Part shown: positions 25,574 to 34,480 of the stretch, piece by piece | How the letters are laid out: every line of letters starts with the position of its first letter | Numbering within the stretch: position 1 is the first letter of the stretch | Source of the DNA: Algoriphagus aquimarinus | GTDB lineage: Bacteria; Bacteroidota; Bacteroidia; Cytophagales; Cyclobacteriaceae | DNA: 64,000 bases | Assembly (NCBI RefSeq): GCF_900112005.1 | Contig: NZ_FOKK01000005.1 | Coordinates: forward strand, 36,773 to 100,772 | Reading direction: 5' to 3' | Position numbers and translations under genes: made by a program | The notes under the pieces: generated by a model | What the model was told of the DNA's origin: nothing | The model's database searches: none | The model's input: the letters and a program-made list of their open reading frames with translations, nothing else

Positions 25574-27040
25574 GTGTTAAGAAAATATATAGGAATTACT
25601 GCGGTATCAGGACTGCTACTGATAGGGTGTGGCTCACTTTTAGGAAGTTGTAAAAGTTCTCCCAGATCTGACATAGCCCAGCAGGAAAATGGAGAAAGAC
25701 CGCCTAACATTATTCTGATTATGGCAGATGATCAAGGATGGGGAGACACAGGTTACAATGGTCACCCAAACCTACTTACTCCCAATCTGGATAAGATGGC
25801 AGCTAGCGGAGCTGTTTTTGAACGTTTTTATGCGGCTGCACCAGTTTGTTCTCCTACCCGTGGAAGTGTAATGACAGGAAGACACCCTCTTCGATATGGG
25901 ATATGTCATGCCAACTGCGGGCATATCAAGCAAGAAGAAATAACGCTTGCAGAGTTGGTGAAGGAAAAAGGATATGCCACGGGGCATTTTGGAAAATGGC
26001 ACTTAGGAACTTTGACTCGTGATACTTTGGATGCAAACCGAGGAGGTCGAGCAAAATTTGACGGTGATTATGCGCCACCTTGGGACAATGGCTTCGATGT
26101 GAGTTTTGTGACGGAGTCTAAAGTTCCTACATGGAATCCGATGATAACTCCTCCTAAATCAGCGGAAGATGTGAGTGATAAGTTGGTGGAAGGAGAGTCG
26201 TTTCAGACTTTTTATTGGACAGGCCCAGGTGAGATAGTTACTGACAATCTGGAGGGCGATGATTCCCGTGTTATTATGGATCGGGCGATTCCTTTTATTG
26301 AAAATTCAGTCAATCAAAAAATGCCATTTTTGACAATCATCTGGTTTCACACCCCACATTTGCCGGTGTTAACTGGCGAGGAATATAAGAAGCCTTATGC
26401 TGACCTGTCTGAGGATCAGCAAAATTATTATGGTGTAATGTCCGCTTTGGATCTGCAGGTAGGTAGGTTGAGAGAAAAGTTGGAAGAACTGGGAGTAGCA
26501 GAAAACACGATTTTGTTTTATACAAGTGACAATGGCCCAGAGGGCAAATCTGTAACTGGTCGTACTCAGGGACTGACCAAAGGTCTGAAAGGGAGAAAGA
26601 GAAGTTTGTACGAAGGAGGGATTCGAGTGCCGGGTATCGTAGAGTGGAAGGGCAGGATAGCTCCGGGTACAAAAATTACTGCTCCGAGTTATACCTCTGA
26701 TTATTTCCCAACGATAGCTAACTTATTGGGAGTGGATATTCAGCAAAATAGCCGGCCTTATGACGGAGTTGATCTATTCCCTTTTATATCTGGGAATCAG
26801 ACCCAAAGAGAGCAGCCTTTGGCTTTTAATTTTGAGTCACAATCGGCTTTGATTGAGGAAGATTATAAGATTTATAGAAAAGGACCCAACTCGGAATTTG
26901 AGTTGTATCATATCAAAAATGATCCGGGAGAAACTGTTGATCTAGCCAATAAGGAACCTAGAAAGCTCGAGGAAATGGTTAAGTACTGGGAAGAATGGAA
27001 TGCTTCTGTAAAGCGAAGTGAGGCTGGGGAGGATTATTGA
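25574..27040 (+). CDS. Arylsulfatase-family lipoprotein (Cys-type, S1)
   Basis: A 488-residue S1-family sulfatase. It would hydrolyse sulfate esters, likely from polysaccharides, outside the inner membrane. The start is GTG at 25574; the signal has two possible lipobox cysteines (LLIGC or LLGSC). Metal site: IILIMADDQGWGDTG (DD pair), active-site CSPTRGSVMTGR with Cys92, which must be converted to formylglycine, then GKWHLG, the loop HTPHLPV and TSDNGPEG. The C-terminal domain (RKLEEMVKYWEEWNAS) is of the N-acetylgalactosamine-6-sulfatase/arylsulfatase A type. The maturase is not in the window. It stands alone, 150 bases ahead of the convergent PfkB gene. Confidence 0.94.
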   Translation: MLRKYIGITAVSGLLLIGCGSLLGSCKSSPRSDIAQQENGERPPNIILIMADDQGWGDTGYNGHPNLLTPNLDKMAASGAVFERFYAAAPVCSPTRGSVMTGRHPLRYGICHANCGHIKQEEITLAELVKEKGYATGHFGKWHLGTLTRDTLDANRGGRAKFDGDYAPPWDNGFDVSFVTESKVPTWNPMITPPKSAEDVSDKLVEGESFQTFYWTGPGEIVTDNLEGDDSRVIMDRAIPFIENSVNQKMPFLTIIWFHTPHLPVLTGEEYKKPYADLSEDQQNYYGVMSALDLQVGRLREKLEELGVAENTILFYTSDNGPEGKSVTGRTQGLTKGLKGRKRSLYEGGIRVPGIVEWKGRIAPGTKITAPSYTSDYFPTIANLLGVDIQQNSRPYDGVDLFPFISGNQTQREQPLAFNFESQSALIEEDYKIYRKGPNSEFELYHIKNDPGETVDLANKEPRKLEEMVKYWEEWNASVKRSEAGEDY

Positions 27041-27095
27041 GTTATCGCATGGATCGCAAGACTATCTGTACTAAAATTTTTAACCTTCAAAATGG

Positions 27096-27124
27096 AAGCT
27101 CCGGTAGAAGTCACCGGAGCTTTT
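27096..27124. terminator. Terminator after the sulfatase gene
   Basis: A 10-bp perfect stem AAGCTCCGGT / ACCGGAGCTT with a 7-base loop and a following TTTTC tract on the plus strand; also flanked on the other side by A-rich sequence. Confidence 0.75.
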
Positions 27125-27191
27125 CTCATTGGTTGATATAGGTTTGGATCTTAATGTTTGGTGATCAATTTCACTCAGGCCAGCCGAGAGC

Positions 27192-28121
27192 TTAGTAGTC
27201 CATTTTAATAGGATTTACTTGATTTTGATCACTAAAGGATAGGAAATCAGTTAAGGAATAGTCTGGGCAAGCTCCTTGCTGAGCGGTAATAAATGCCCCT
27301 AATGAAACTGCATTACTCATTATTTCCTGGGCAGTAGAGTTCTTTTCTAATCGCTTTGAAATAAACCCTGCCAAGAAGCTATCACCACTGCCTACAGTAT
27401 CTTTTACCGTAATAGGAATAGTTGGGTAATTGTAAATAGCATCTTTACAAACGTAAAGAGCGCCTTTGCTGCCTTTAGACACGATCACTTCCATGATCCC
27501 AAATGTGTCTTGGATAAAACGAATGCTATCTACTTCGTCTTGGTAGGACTTGCCTAGAAAGTCTAATATTAAGCGTAGTTCAGCCTTGTTGAATTTGGCC
27601 AACTGCGTTTTGTGAAGAAGCTGTTTGATGAGCGTAACATCGTAATGCGGAGGTCTCAGATTGATGTCAAACACATTGAAAGGACTTTTTTCTACTAATT
27701 CAAGTAGGGTATTTCTAGATCGTTCATTTCTCGCTGCTAATGTCCCGAACACTAACGCATCCATCGTGCTGACTTTTGCCTTATCCTGTGGAAGTGCTTC
27801 TATATAGTCCCAAGCTACACCTTCTACTATTTCATATTGAGCCTCGTTGTTTTCATCCATTGTGGCCAGCACTTGGCTGGTTGGGAATTGATCTGAGATT
27901 TGGATCCCAGCGGTAGAGATATTCCAGTTTCTGATTTTTTCTAGCAATTCAGCACCGAGTCGGTCGTCACCAATGCTACTTATCATGTAGGCCTCAACTC
28001 CCATTTTAGAAAGGTGATAGGCTACATTGAAGGGAGCACCGCCGGCTCTACGATTTCCATCAACGAATGTGTCCCACAGGACTTCGCCAAAACAGGCTAC
28101 ATTAATTTTCTTGTTGGTCAT
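27192..28121 (-). CDS. PfkB-family carbohydrate kinase, probable fructokinase
   Basis: A 309-residue ribokinase-fold sugar kinase. The start at 28121 (MTNKKINVACFGEVLWD) is preferred; the frame extends 22 codons upstream without family sequence. PfkB signature 1 is GGAPFNVAYHLSKMG with GGAPxN; signature 2 is VKDTVGSGDSFLAGFI, in which Asp of GSGDSF is the catalytic base. Length and sequence fit fructokinase. It lies 205 bases after the MFS permease and belongs functionally to the polyol operon: the dehydrogenase would make a ketose (such as fructose), this kinase the ketose phosphate. Confidence 0.88.
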   Translation of the reverse strand: MTNKKINVACFGEVLWDTFVDGNRRAGGAPFNVAYHLSKMGVEAYMISSIGDDRLGAELLEKIRNWNISTAGIQISDQFPTSQVLATMDENNEAQYEIVEGVAWDYIEALPQDKAKVSTMDALVFGTLAARNERSRNTLLELVEKSPFNVFDINLRPPHYDVTLIKQLLHKTQLAKFNKAELRLILDFLGKSYQDEVDSIRFIQDTFGIMEVIVSKGSKGALYVCKDAIYNYPTIPITVKDTVGSGDSFLAGFISKRLEKNSTAQEIMSNAVSLGAFITAQQGACPDYSLTDFLSFSDQNQVNPIKMDY

Positions 28122-28326
28122 TTTACTAAAAGATATTATCGGGCAATTGAGTTTTACAAATAGGTGTTTCCGGGTCGAAGCCAGCAAATTGAGGAAAGCA
28201 TTTTGAGCTATGGTCTACTTCAAGATATAGTCCACTTGCGACTGTACGTAGTAGTGGAATGCACGTCTATAGTCTTGTGTTGGGGATTGCAAAGAAAGTA
28301 ATGCTAGCTGGGTAGCAACCACATGA

Positions 28327-29649
28327 TTATACATCGATCATGTCTTTTTCCCTGATTCTTGAGCCGAACAAAGCATAGGATAGCATAAGTAATTCACAGA
28401 TTACAGTGATAGTCCAAGTCCATCTCCATGAGCCAAAAACATCAGCTAAACCACCTTGAAGTAGGGTGAAAACTGCACCGCCGAAAACAGCAGAAATAAA
28501 CACTCCAGAAGCTTTGGAAGTGTATTTTTTTAATCCTTTGATGGATAATGAATAAATACAGCTCCACATAGTGGAATGTAATAAACCAATCGCCACTAAA
28601 AACCATAGATTTTGTGTGATCATGGCTATGATCGCTAATACAGCAGAAAGGGAAGTGGTTACAGTGAGTTGTGTCCTTGCTGATATGTTATTGAAAAAGC
28701 TTGATATGCCTCTTCCGATGAAAAAACCACCCCAATACAGCGTAGATAGTAAGGCATGAATACCCAAATCCATTCCGCCTATAATGATATCCGTTTTACC
28801 GAGAAAAGACATAGGATTGCCAGAGTCAGCGAGTTCGAATGCATGTAAATTAATATTCGCACCGATAGCTACTTCCGTTCCCACATAAAAGAAAATGGCC
28901 ATTACGCCAAGTGCAAAATGCCTGAAAGACCAGAGCTTTCGTGTTAGTTTTTCTCCATCAGCTGCTCTAGTGTTGGCGATATCAGGTAAGTGTAGATTTT
29001 TTGTGACCAAAGTGACGATTAATACACTTACAATTAATAAGCCTATAGGTAAAAGCAGTTGGCTTATTTCCACGTCCAGAATGGATATTCCACTAAACAT
29101 GACAAGCGTCACGAAAAATGGCGCCGTGGTGGTACCAATGGAATTAATTGCTGTGGTAATATTCAGTCTTTGCACGGGTAGCGTTGCGCCCAGTTCGTAA
29201 GATGCTACATATGGATTTACTACTACTTGTATAATGGCTGCTGAAGTACCCATCAAGAAAGATCCGACAATGAATATGATAAAACCATAAGGTATAAAGA
29301 CATCTGAAAAATGAATGCCTAGGTCGGGAAATCTGTCACCAACAAAGGATGAACAGAAATACATGGACAGTCCAGTAATCATAAATAGAAGTCCCCGTAT
29401 GATGGTTGCTTTATATCCATGTCTGTTAACCCATTTGCTGGCGATAGTGCCATTTACTAGGTAGCCGAGAAAGAAGAAAAAGGAAATCATCGTTGTCAAC
29501 GTGTTCTTTAAACTTCCCGCATCAGAGAGGAATGTAAATTTCAGCGGAGCCTGTAGCTGCTCGTTCACCGTAGTAAGAAAGCCTACTATGAAATAAATGA
29601 ATGTTACAATTACAAAAGGGAGAAGACGATTTTGGGTTTTTGTTGTCAT
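28327..29649 (-). CDS. MFS sugar/polyol permease (FHS family)
   Basis: A 440-residue twelve-helix permease of the major facilitator superfamily, most like the fucose/glucose-galactose (FHS, FucP/GlcP) group. FFFLGYLVNGTIASKWVNRHG holds the MFS loop 2-3 motif variant (G-x-x-x-x-x-W-V-x-R-x-G), and the helix 4-5 region IIQVVVNPYVASYELGA is typical of FHS. Its gene is 24 bases after the mannitol-dehydrogenase gene, so it is probably the importer for the same polyol. Proton-driven transport is inferred from the family. Confidence 0.9.
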   Translation of the reverse strand: MTTKTQNRLLPFVIVTFIYFIVGFLTTVNEQLQAPLKFTFLSDAGSLKNTLTTMISFFFFLGYLVNGTIASKWVNRHGYKATIIRGLLFMITGLSMYFCSSFVGDRFPDLGIHFSDVFIPYGFIIFIVGSFLMGTSAAIIQVVVNPYVASYELGATLPVQRLNITTAINSIGTTTAPFFVTLVMFSGISILDVEISQLLLPIGLLIVSVLIVTLVTKNLHLPDIANTRAADGEKLTRKLWSFRHFALGVMAIFFYVGTEVAIGANINLHAFELADSGNPMSFLGKTDIIIGGMDLGIHALLSTLYWGGFFIGRGISSFFNNISARTQLTVTTSLSAVLAIIAMITQNLWFLVAIGLLHSTMWSCIYSLSIKGLKKYTSKASGVFISAVFGGAVFTLLQGGLADVFGSWRWTWTITVICELLMLSYALFGSRIREKDMIDV

Positions 29650-29673
29650 AATGTTTTGAAGGGAGAGTTAAGA

Positions 29674-31116
29674 CTAAGGTTTGGAAAGAATAGCTTTTAG
29701 AGCAATTCGAGTCCCATCGTTTTGAATGCTATCCACATACTTCTGGTAGGATGTGGTGAACTCATTATGATTGATAAGTGGTGCACTTTTGAAAGCCGAT
29801 AAGCCTAAGAAACTAAGTGGATCTTCACCTGCTATCATCTCCTTGTCTGCAGCATTTAGCCATGGCTCTGCATAATTAAACTCAACCTTTTTATCATCTT
29901 TTTGATATTTTAGGTAATGTCTGTAGTTGGCAAATAAAAATGCCACCCGAGACAGATCTTGCTGATTGGCTATCATTTTGGCCAAGTTAGGCATGATATA
30001 TACTGGGAATTTGGAAATTCCGTCATAGCACAAGCGGCTCAACTGATCGCTTACGGCTTTATTGGCAAATCGCTCTATCAGTGTTTGCTTGTATTCTTCG
30101 AGATCAATTCCTTCTGGTGCTGGGACATTTGGTGTGATATCTATATCCATGAATTCACGGACAAAACTCACAATATCCTCGTCTGCCATGGCTTCATCTA
30201 CTTTTCTATAGCCTAGTAGGAAGGACGGGTAGGAGAGTAAGGTATGAGAAGCATTCAATAAGCTAAGCTTCATGTTTTCAAATGCCGATACGTCATCCGT
30301 AAATTGTACTCCTACTGTTTCCCAGTCTGGTCTTCCTGCAATAAAATCATCTTCAATCACCCATTGGATGAAGTCTTCGCAGTAAACTGGCGCTTCATCT
30401 CGGAACGCACTGGATTTGTTCAATCGCTCTACATCTTCCGGAGTGGTGGCCGGCGTAATTCTATCCACCATACTATTTGGGAAAGTAAGATTTGCAGCTG
30501 CCCACGTACTCAAGTCTTTATCCTGTGCTTCAAAAAATGCCATAAATGCTGCTTTTGCAGTAGTGCCATTGTGCTGTAGGTTGTCGCAAGAAAGAATAGT
30601 GATCCCGCCAGCTCCATTGGCTCGCCTTTGGCGAAGTCCTTCTGCCACAAAGCCAAAAACAGTTTTAGGGTCTGATGGATTTTCTATATCGTGAACAATC
30701 TGTGGATCATCAAGGATAAATTTGTTCGTGGATTTATCCAAGTTATAGCCACCTTCTGTGATCGTGAGGGTGATAATCTTAATAGCAGCATCTGCCATTC
30801 TATTAAGGACTAGTTCTGGCTGTTTAAATGCTAGCAGTAATTCTTTAATAGAACTAATGGTAACTGTTTCATTGACACCGTTTCTTCCACAAATTGTTAG
30901 TGTATAGTCTAGGTGTTGAGCGCGAAGTTTATCAAATAGAACTTCATCTGATTCCAACATGCCCACACCACAAATTGCCCAATTTCTAGCACTTTCATTT
31001 GCTAGAAGTAAGTGAGTATAAAATGCTTGATGAGCTCTGTGAAAGTTGCCGACACCTATGTGTAAAATACCAGAGGTGCAGTCATTTTGGGTATACTTAT
31101 TATTCTGAGGGTCCAT
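29674..31116 (-). CDS. Mannitol dehydrogenase-family (polyol/uronate) NAD-dependent dehydrogenase
   Basis: A 480-residue long-chain polyol dehydrogenase. The Rossmann part begins ILHIGVGNFHRAHQAFYTHL, the G-x-G-x-F-x-R-A-H signature of the mannitol dehydrogenase family; the C-terminal catalytic block is MKLSLLNASHTLLSYPSFL, with the K-x5-N-x2-H catalytic residues. It could oxidise mannitol or arabinitol to a ketose, or reduce fructuronate. The operon partners (MFS permease and PfkB kinase) favour mannitol/arabinitol to fructose/xylulose. The LacI regulator is encoded divergently, with a double operator between. Confidence 0.92.
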   Translation of the reverse strand: MDPQNNKYTQNDCTSGILHIGVGNFHRAHQAFYTHLLLANESARNWAICGVGMLESDEVLFDKLRAQHLDYTLTICGRNGVNETVTISSIKELLLAFKQPELVLNRMADAAIKIITLTITEGGYNLDKSTNKFILDDPQIVHDIENPSDPKTVFGFVAEGLRQRRANGAGGITILSCDNLQHNGTTAKAAFMAFFEAQDKDLSTWAAANLTFPNSMVDRITPATTPEDVERLNKSSAFRDEAPVYCEDFIQWVIEDDFIAGRPDWETVGVQFTDDVSAFENMKLSLLNASHTLLSYPSFLLGYRKVDEAMADEDIVSFVREFMDIDITPNVPAPEGIDLEEYKQTLIERFANKAVSDQLSRLCYDGISKFPVYIMPNLAKMIANQQDLSRVAFLFANYRHYLKYQKDDKKVEFNYAEPWLNAADKEMIAGEDPLSFLGLSAFKSAPLINHNEFTTSYQKYVDSIQNDGTRIALKAILSKP

Positions 31117-31192
31117 TTTTATTGTTGATTAACTATTTCAAACATAAACTTTTACACTTATCCTTGGTACGTTTTCTCAGGAAAAAATGAAT

Positions 31193-31226
31193 TGGGAACG
31201 CTACCAAAATTTTGGGAGCGTTCCCA
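31193..31226. promoter_or_regulatory. Paired LacI-family operators between polyol operon and regulator
   Basis: Two 14-bp sites, TGGGAACGCTACCA (31193-31206) and TGGGAGCGTTCCCA (31213-31226), each LacI-like with a central CG, form one 34-bp palindrome with a single mismatched pair. Centres are 20 bp apart, about two helical turns. It lies 77 bases from the dehydrogenase start and 45 bases ahead of the regulator start, so the LacI protein probably controls both genes from here. Confidence 0.8.
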
Positions 31227-31270
31227 GCGCGATAATTATTACTATTTTTGAGTTACACCAATGCTATTTT

Positions 31271-32281
31271 ATGAAAAGGGTAACAGTGAAAGATTTGGCA
31301 AAGCATCTACTTCTCTCTACTTCCACGGTGTCAAGAGCTTTGCTGAATGATAAGAATATTCATTGGGAAACTAAAAAGAAAGTATTACAGGCAGCTAAGG
31401 AACTTGGATACAGGCGCAACTCTGCAGCCGCAAGTTTGAAGTATGGGCGATCTAAAAATATAGGTTTTGTGGTTCCAGAAATGGTCACTCCATTTTCATC
31501 CAAAGTTTTACGTGGGATTCAAGAAATCCTTTACCCATTAGGCTATCGAGTCATTATCACAGAATGTGATGAAGATCCTCTACGCGAACGAGAAAATCTG
31601 CTGCTTTTAGAGGAGTTTAATGTGGACGGAATTATCATTAATCTATGTGATGAAAGTAAAAATCATGACGTTTACCAGCAATTACTAGATCGAGGTATTC
31701 CGTTGGTGTTTTTTGATCGTATGCCGAACGATTCGCTAAATGTGTCTAAAGTGCTAGTCGATAATTTTTTGTATGCCTCTGCGGTGACAGAACATTTGGT
31801 TTCGAAGGGGCGAAAAAGGATCGCCCATATCATGGGACCGCCTTCACTTAGAAACTCTCAAGATAGAGCCAAAGGATATAAAGAGGTCATGGATAAGCAT
31901 GGCATTTCTGATCCTGCCTTGATTATTGAAGCTAAAGGCTTGGGTTTCGAGGATGGTAAAAACGCTGTAAAAACACTTATGGAAAAGCAAATTGAATTTG
32001 ATGCAATTTTTGCTTTTACAGATACGTTGGCGATTGGTGCTATGAACTATTTACTAGAACAGGGTGTGAAAATCCCTCAAGAGGTGTCGGTTGCAAGTTT
32101 TTCCGGGACGGAGTTGTCCACGATGGTTTACCCGCAGCTAAGTAGTGTCGAGCCGCCACTTGTTCAAATGGGAGAGGAGGCAGCTCGCTTGATGCTAGAA
32201 AAAATCAAGAATTTTGATGTAGCGTGTAGAGAAATACTTCTAGATGCTGAGTTAAAAATACGTTCCTCATCGAGTTTTTAG
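31271..32281 (+). CDS. LacI/GalR-family transcriptional regulator of polyol use
   Basis: A 336-residue repressor. The ATG at 31271 starts the classic LacI headpiece VTVKDLAKHLLLSTSTVSRAL followed by the hinge region (RRNSAAASLKYGRSKNIGFV) and the periplasmic-binding-like sensor domain with DGIIINLCDES, GRKRIAHIMG and FAFTDTLAIGAMNYL. The longer frame from 31187 would run through the operator and is rejected. It is divergent from the dehydrogenase gene; the intergenic palindrome is its likely binding site. The inducer is probably the polyol or its product. Confidence 0.93.
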   Translation: MKRVTVKDLAKHLLLSTSTVSRALLNDKNIHWETKKKVLQAAKELGYRRNSAAASLKYGRSKNIGFVVPEMVTPFSSKVLRGIQEILYPLGYRVIITECDEDPLRERENLLLLEEFNVDGIIINLCDESKNHDVYQQLLDRGIPLVFFDRMPNDSLNVSKVLVDNFLYASAVTEHLVSKGRKRIAHIMGPPSLRNSQDRAKGYKEVMDKHGISDPALIIEAKGLGFEDGKNAVKTLMEKQIEFDAIFAFTDTLAIGAMNYLLEQGVKIPQEVSVASFSGTELSTMVYPQLSSVEPPLVQMGEEAARLMLEKIKNFDVACREILLDAELKIRSSSSF

Positions 32282-32485
32282 AGAGCTGTCTAATATTCGT
32301 TAATTGCATTATGTGCTGATTAGTGGCATTAGATAATGTGATTGTTGAATAGAAAAGTGTTGCAATGAAGTCTGCTTTTTTTCAACTGATTTTGCTGAAA
32401 TAGCTCAACACCTAAGGGTTAACACGTCCTGAAGATTATCAGCCTGTTAAAAACATAGCCACTATTTTGATGGGTTTAAAAAAAG
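32282..32485. other. Short intergenic region, nothing identified
   Basis: About 200 bases between the LacI gene and the tmRNA terminator, with no convincing gene, repeat or RNA. Confidence 0.6.
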
Positions 32486-32521
32486 AAACCCCTTGGTATT
32501 TAAATTAAAACCAAGGGGTTT
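32486..32521 (-). terminator. tmRNA terminator
   Basis: Perfect 12-bp stem AAACCCCTTGGT / ACCAAGGGGTTT; on the minus strand it is followed by a T-rich run, directly past the 3' end of the tmRNA. Confidence 0.9.
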
Positions 32522-32922
32522 GTGGAGCTGGCGAGATTCGAACTCGCGTCCAGATAAGGAAACAACGTACCTTCTACATGCTTAGTCACCTGTTAGGTTT
32601 TCGATCGAAATATGCTGGGTGACACACCTAGTTCCGACTTAGCTATTTGTCTTAGACCTGCTTAATAGCATCACAAGCCGCATTCCAATCAAGTCGACAT
32701 CCCGGAATCCGCCCCGAAAGGACGGGGGGCGGAGGGATGTGGCCGGGGAATTACTCTCGTAACTCAACCCTTTAAGCTTTCTTTCCTGTTAAGGTAAGAT
32801 TAGGCAGCCATAGCGTAAGATTCTTCGCCATTTATAGTGCGTATGAATTTTTTAAGGCCATACATACTCCAGCCTGCATGCGAGCCCGATCTTTACACTT
32901 ACTGTCAAAACCGGTCAGCCCC
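32522..32922 (-). ncRNA. ssrA: tmRNA (transfer-messenger RNA)
   Basis: On the minus strand the RNA begins GGGGCTGACCGGTTTTGACA, the conserved tmRNA 5' start, and ends with GGACGCGAGTTCGAATCTCG...CCAGCTCCA, the tRNA-like T arm and acceptor. Length about 400 bases. The tag frame (32800-32829) reads GEESYAMAA then TAA, with GGC as resume codon; this is a Bacteroidota (Cytophaga-like) tag as I recall it. It rescues ribosomes stalled on broken messages. The 3' CCA is not seen in the DNA and may be added by the CCA enzyme. Confidence 0.97.
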
Positions 32923-32938
32923 ATTTGAATTAGGAAGA

Positions 32939-32946
32939 CAAAAGTA
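32939..32946 (-). promoter_or_regulatory. Putative tmRNA promoter -7 element
   Basis: On the minus strand TACTTTTG matches TAnnTTTG and lies 16 bases upstream of the mature tmRNA 5' end, suitable for a short leader that RNase P removes. Confidence 0.5.
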
Positions 32947-33024
32947 ATAGAATTTTGGTTCCTTGAGTTTTTTCTTTTCCTGCATTAAATTTCTTGCTGG
33001 GGTTATTTTTGATGAGATGTTATT

Positions 33025-33164
33025 TTTCCCGCAGATGCACGCAGAAAACTAGCGCAGATTTCCGCAGATTTTATTAGCTGGTAGATCTGAGTTTCTTAGC
33101 GAATTTCAGTTGCAGAATCATCTGTGTTAATCAGCGGGTTTTGTCAGCGAAAATCAGCGGGAAA
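33025..33164. repeat. Dispersed CCGCAGAT repeat, copy 1 (140 bp)
   Basis: A run of CGCAGAT/ATCAGCG words bounded by TTTTCCCGCAGAT at the left and AATCAGCGGGAAA at the right, an imperfect terminal inverted repeat. Related copies are at 60458-60580 and 63651-63697. It fills most of the gap of about 400 bases (32923-33325) between the tmRNA and dnaX; I see no gene in that gap. Confidence 0.75.
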
Positions 33165-33325
33165 GGTTATTGCCAGGTCCATATTCAAGCAAAATCAGCG
33201 TTCTGAAATCATCTCAGCCATTCACCTTAAAATTCATTCCCTATAATTCAGGTATTTAGCGAAGATTGTCTGAAATAGCCAGTTGCTGGGCTTCCTGAGT
33301 ATAGAGTTTTTTATATCTTGCGGTG

Positions 33326-34471
33326 ATGGAAAATTTCGTCGTTTCGGCAAGAAAATACAGACCGGCAGATTTCAAAAGCGTAGTAGGGCAGCAGCATATT
33401 ACCACCACGCTTCAGAATGCCATAAAAAACAACCATTTAGCTCAGGCTTTTTTGTTTTGTGGTCCACGTGGAGTGGGGAAGACTACCTGTGCCCGTATCC
33501 TTGCAAAGACGATCAACTGTGAAGATCTTCAGGCTGATTTCGAAGCTTGCGGTAAATGCGAATCCTGCGTTTCTTTCCAAAACAACAGTTCCTTCAATAT
33601 CTACGAGCTCGATGCTGCTTCTAACAACTCCGTAGATGATATCCGTAATCTAGTAGATCAAGTACGTTACGCTCCGCAAAAAGGGCAGTACAAAGTTTAT
33701 ATTATTGATGAGGTTCACATGCTTTCCAATCAGGCCTTCAATGCATTTTTGAAGACATTGGAAGAACCTCCAAAGTATGCCATCTTCATATTGGCGACTA
33801 CAGAAAAGCATAAAATTATTCCTACCATTCTTTCTCGCTGTCAAATTTTTGATTTCAATAGAATTCAGATCAAAGACATAGCGACGCATTTGCAGTATAT
33901 CGCGGAGAAGGAAACCGTGGACTATGAAGAGGAAGCGTTACGCTTGATCGCTACCAAAGCGGACGGAGCACTGCGGGATGCTTTATCCATGTTTGATCTG
34001 ATTGTGACCTATTCCGCAGGGAAAAAAGTCACGTATCATGAGACCATTGGTAATCTTCACATCCTTGATTACGATTATTACTTCAAAGTAGTAGACGCAT
34101 TAGTTACTGAGAATCTTTCCCAAGTCTTATTAATTTTTGATGAGATTTTGAAGAAAGGATTTGATGGGCACAATTTCATCGTAGGCCTTTGCGAGCATTT
34201 TAGAGATTTATTAGTAGCTAAAGATCCAGCTACTGTAGAGTTGATAGAAGTGTCAGAATCTGCCAAAGAGCGTTATTTACAACAGACAGAAGCTGCTTCT
34301 GCCTCATTTTTGCTTTCTGCGTTGAACATCGCTAATCAATGTGATATTCATTATAAGACGTCTAAAAATCAGCGTTTGCACGTAGAATTGGCATTAATGA
34401 AAATGGCTAAGCTTCCACAAGCATTTCGTCTATCTATGATGGCTGCTGAGGATGCAAAAAAAAAAGCCTGA
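33326..34471 (+). CDS. dnaX: DNA polymerase III gamma subunit form (dnaX, unshifted reading)
   Basis: The clamp-loader ATPase of DNA polymerase III. ATG at 33326 is used (a GTG precedes it by one codon). Domain order: SARKYRPADFKSVVGQQHI; Walker A GPRGVGKTT; a zinc module starting CEDLQADFEACGKCESC (four cysteines); Walker B YIIDEVHML; the sensor/arginine-finger region LATTEKHKIIPTILSRCQIF; then domain III to residue 381. Translation in this frame ends right after an A10 tract with ...AEDAKKKA and TGA. The usual tau C-terminal continues in the -1 frame (next entry), so this shorter product corresponds to a gamma form. See the shift-site entry. Confidence 0.93.
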   Translation: MENFVVSARKYRPADFKSVVGQQHITTTLQNAIKNNHLAQAFLFCGPRGVGKTTCARILAKTINCEDLQADFEACGKCESCVSFQNNSSFNIYELDAASNNSVDDIRNLVDQVRYAPQKGQYKVYIIDEVHMLSNQAFNAFLKTLEEPPKYAIFILATTEKHKIIPTILSRCQIFDFNRIQIKDIATHLQYIAEKETVDYEEEALRLIATKADGALRDALSMFDLIVTYSAGKKVTYHETIGNLHILDYDYYFKVVDALVTENLSQVLLIFDEILKKGFDGHNFIVGLCEHFRDLLVAKDPATVELIEVSESAKERYLQQTEAASASFLLSALNIANQCDIHYKTSKNQRLHVELALMKMAKLPQAFRLSMMAAEDAKKKA

Positions 34472-34480
34472 CACAGTCAG
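34456..34480 (+). promoter_or_regulatory. Putative programmed -1 frameshift site in dnaX
   Basis: Ten consecutive A residues (34456-34465) contain two A-AAA-AAA slippery heptamers. Two bases later comes a short stem CTGAC/GTCAG (34468-34480). A GAGGA box lies three bases before the run (34448-34452), like the internal Shine-Dalgarno stimulator of E. coli dnaX. A shift by -1, on the ribosome or by RNA polymerase slippage, joins the two parts of dnaX. A sequencing error in the run would look the same. Confidence 0.7.

Noticed and set aside
32522..32560. A tRNA gene suggested by the T-arm sequence
   Set aside because: It is the tRNA-like 3' end of the tmRNA; no anticodon arm precedes it.
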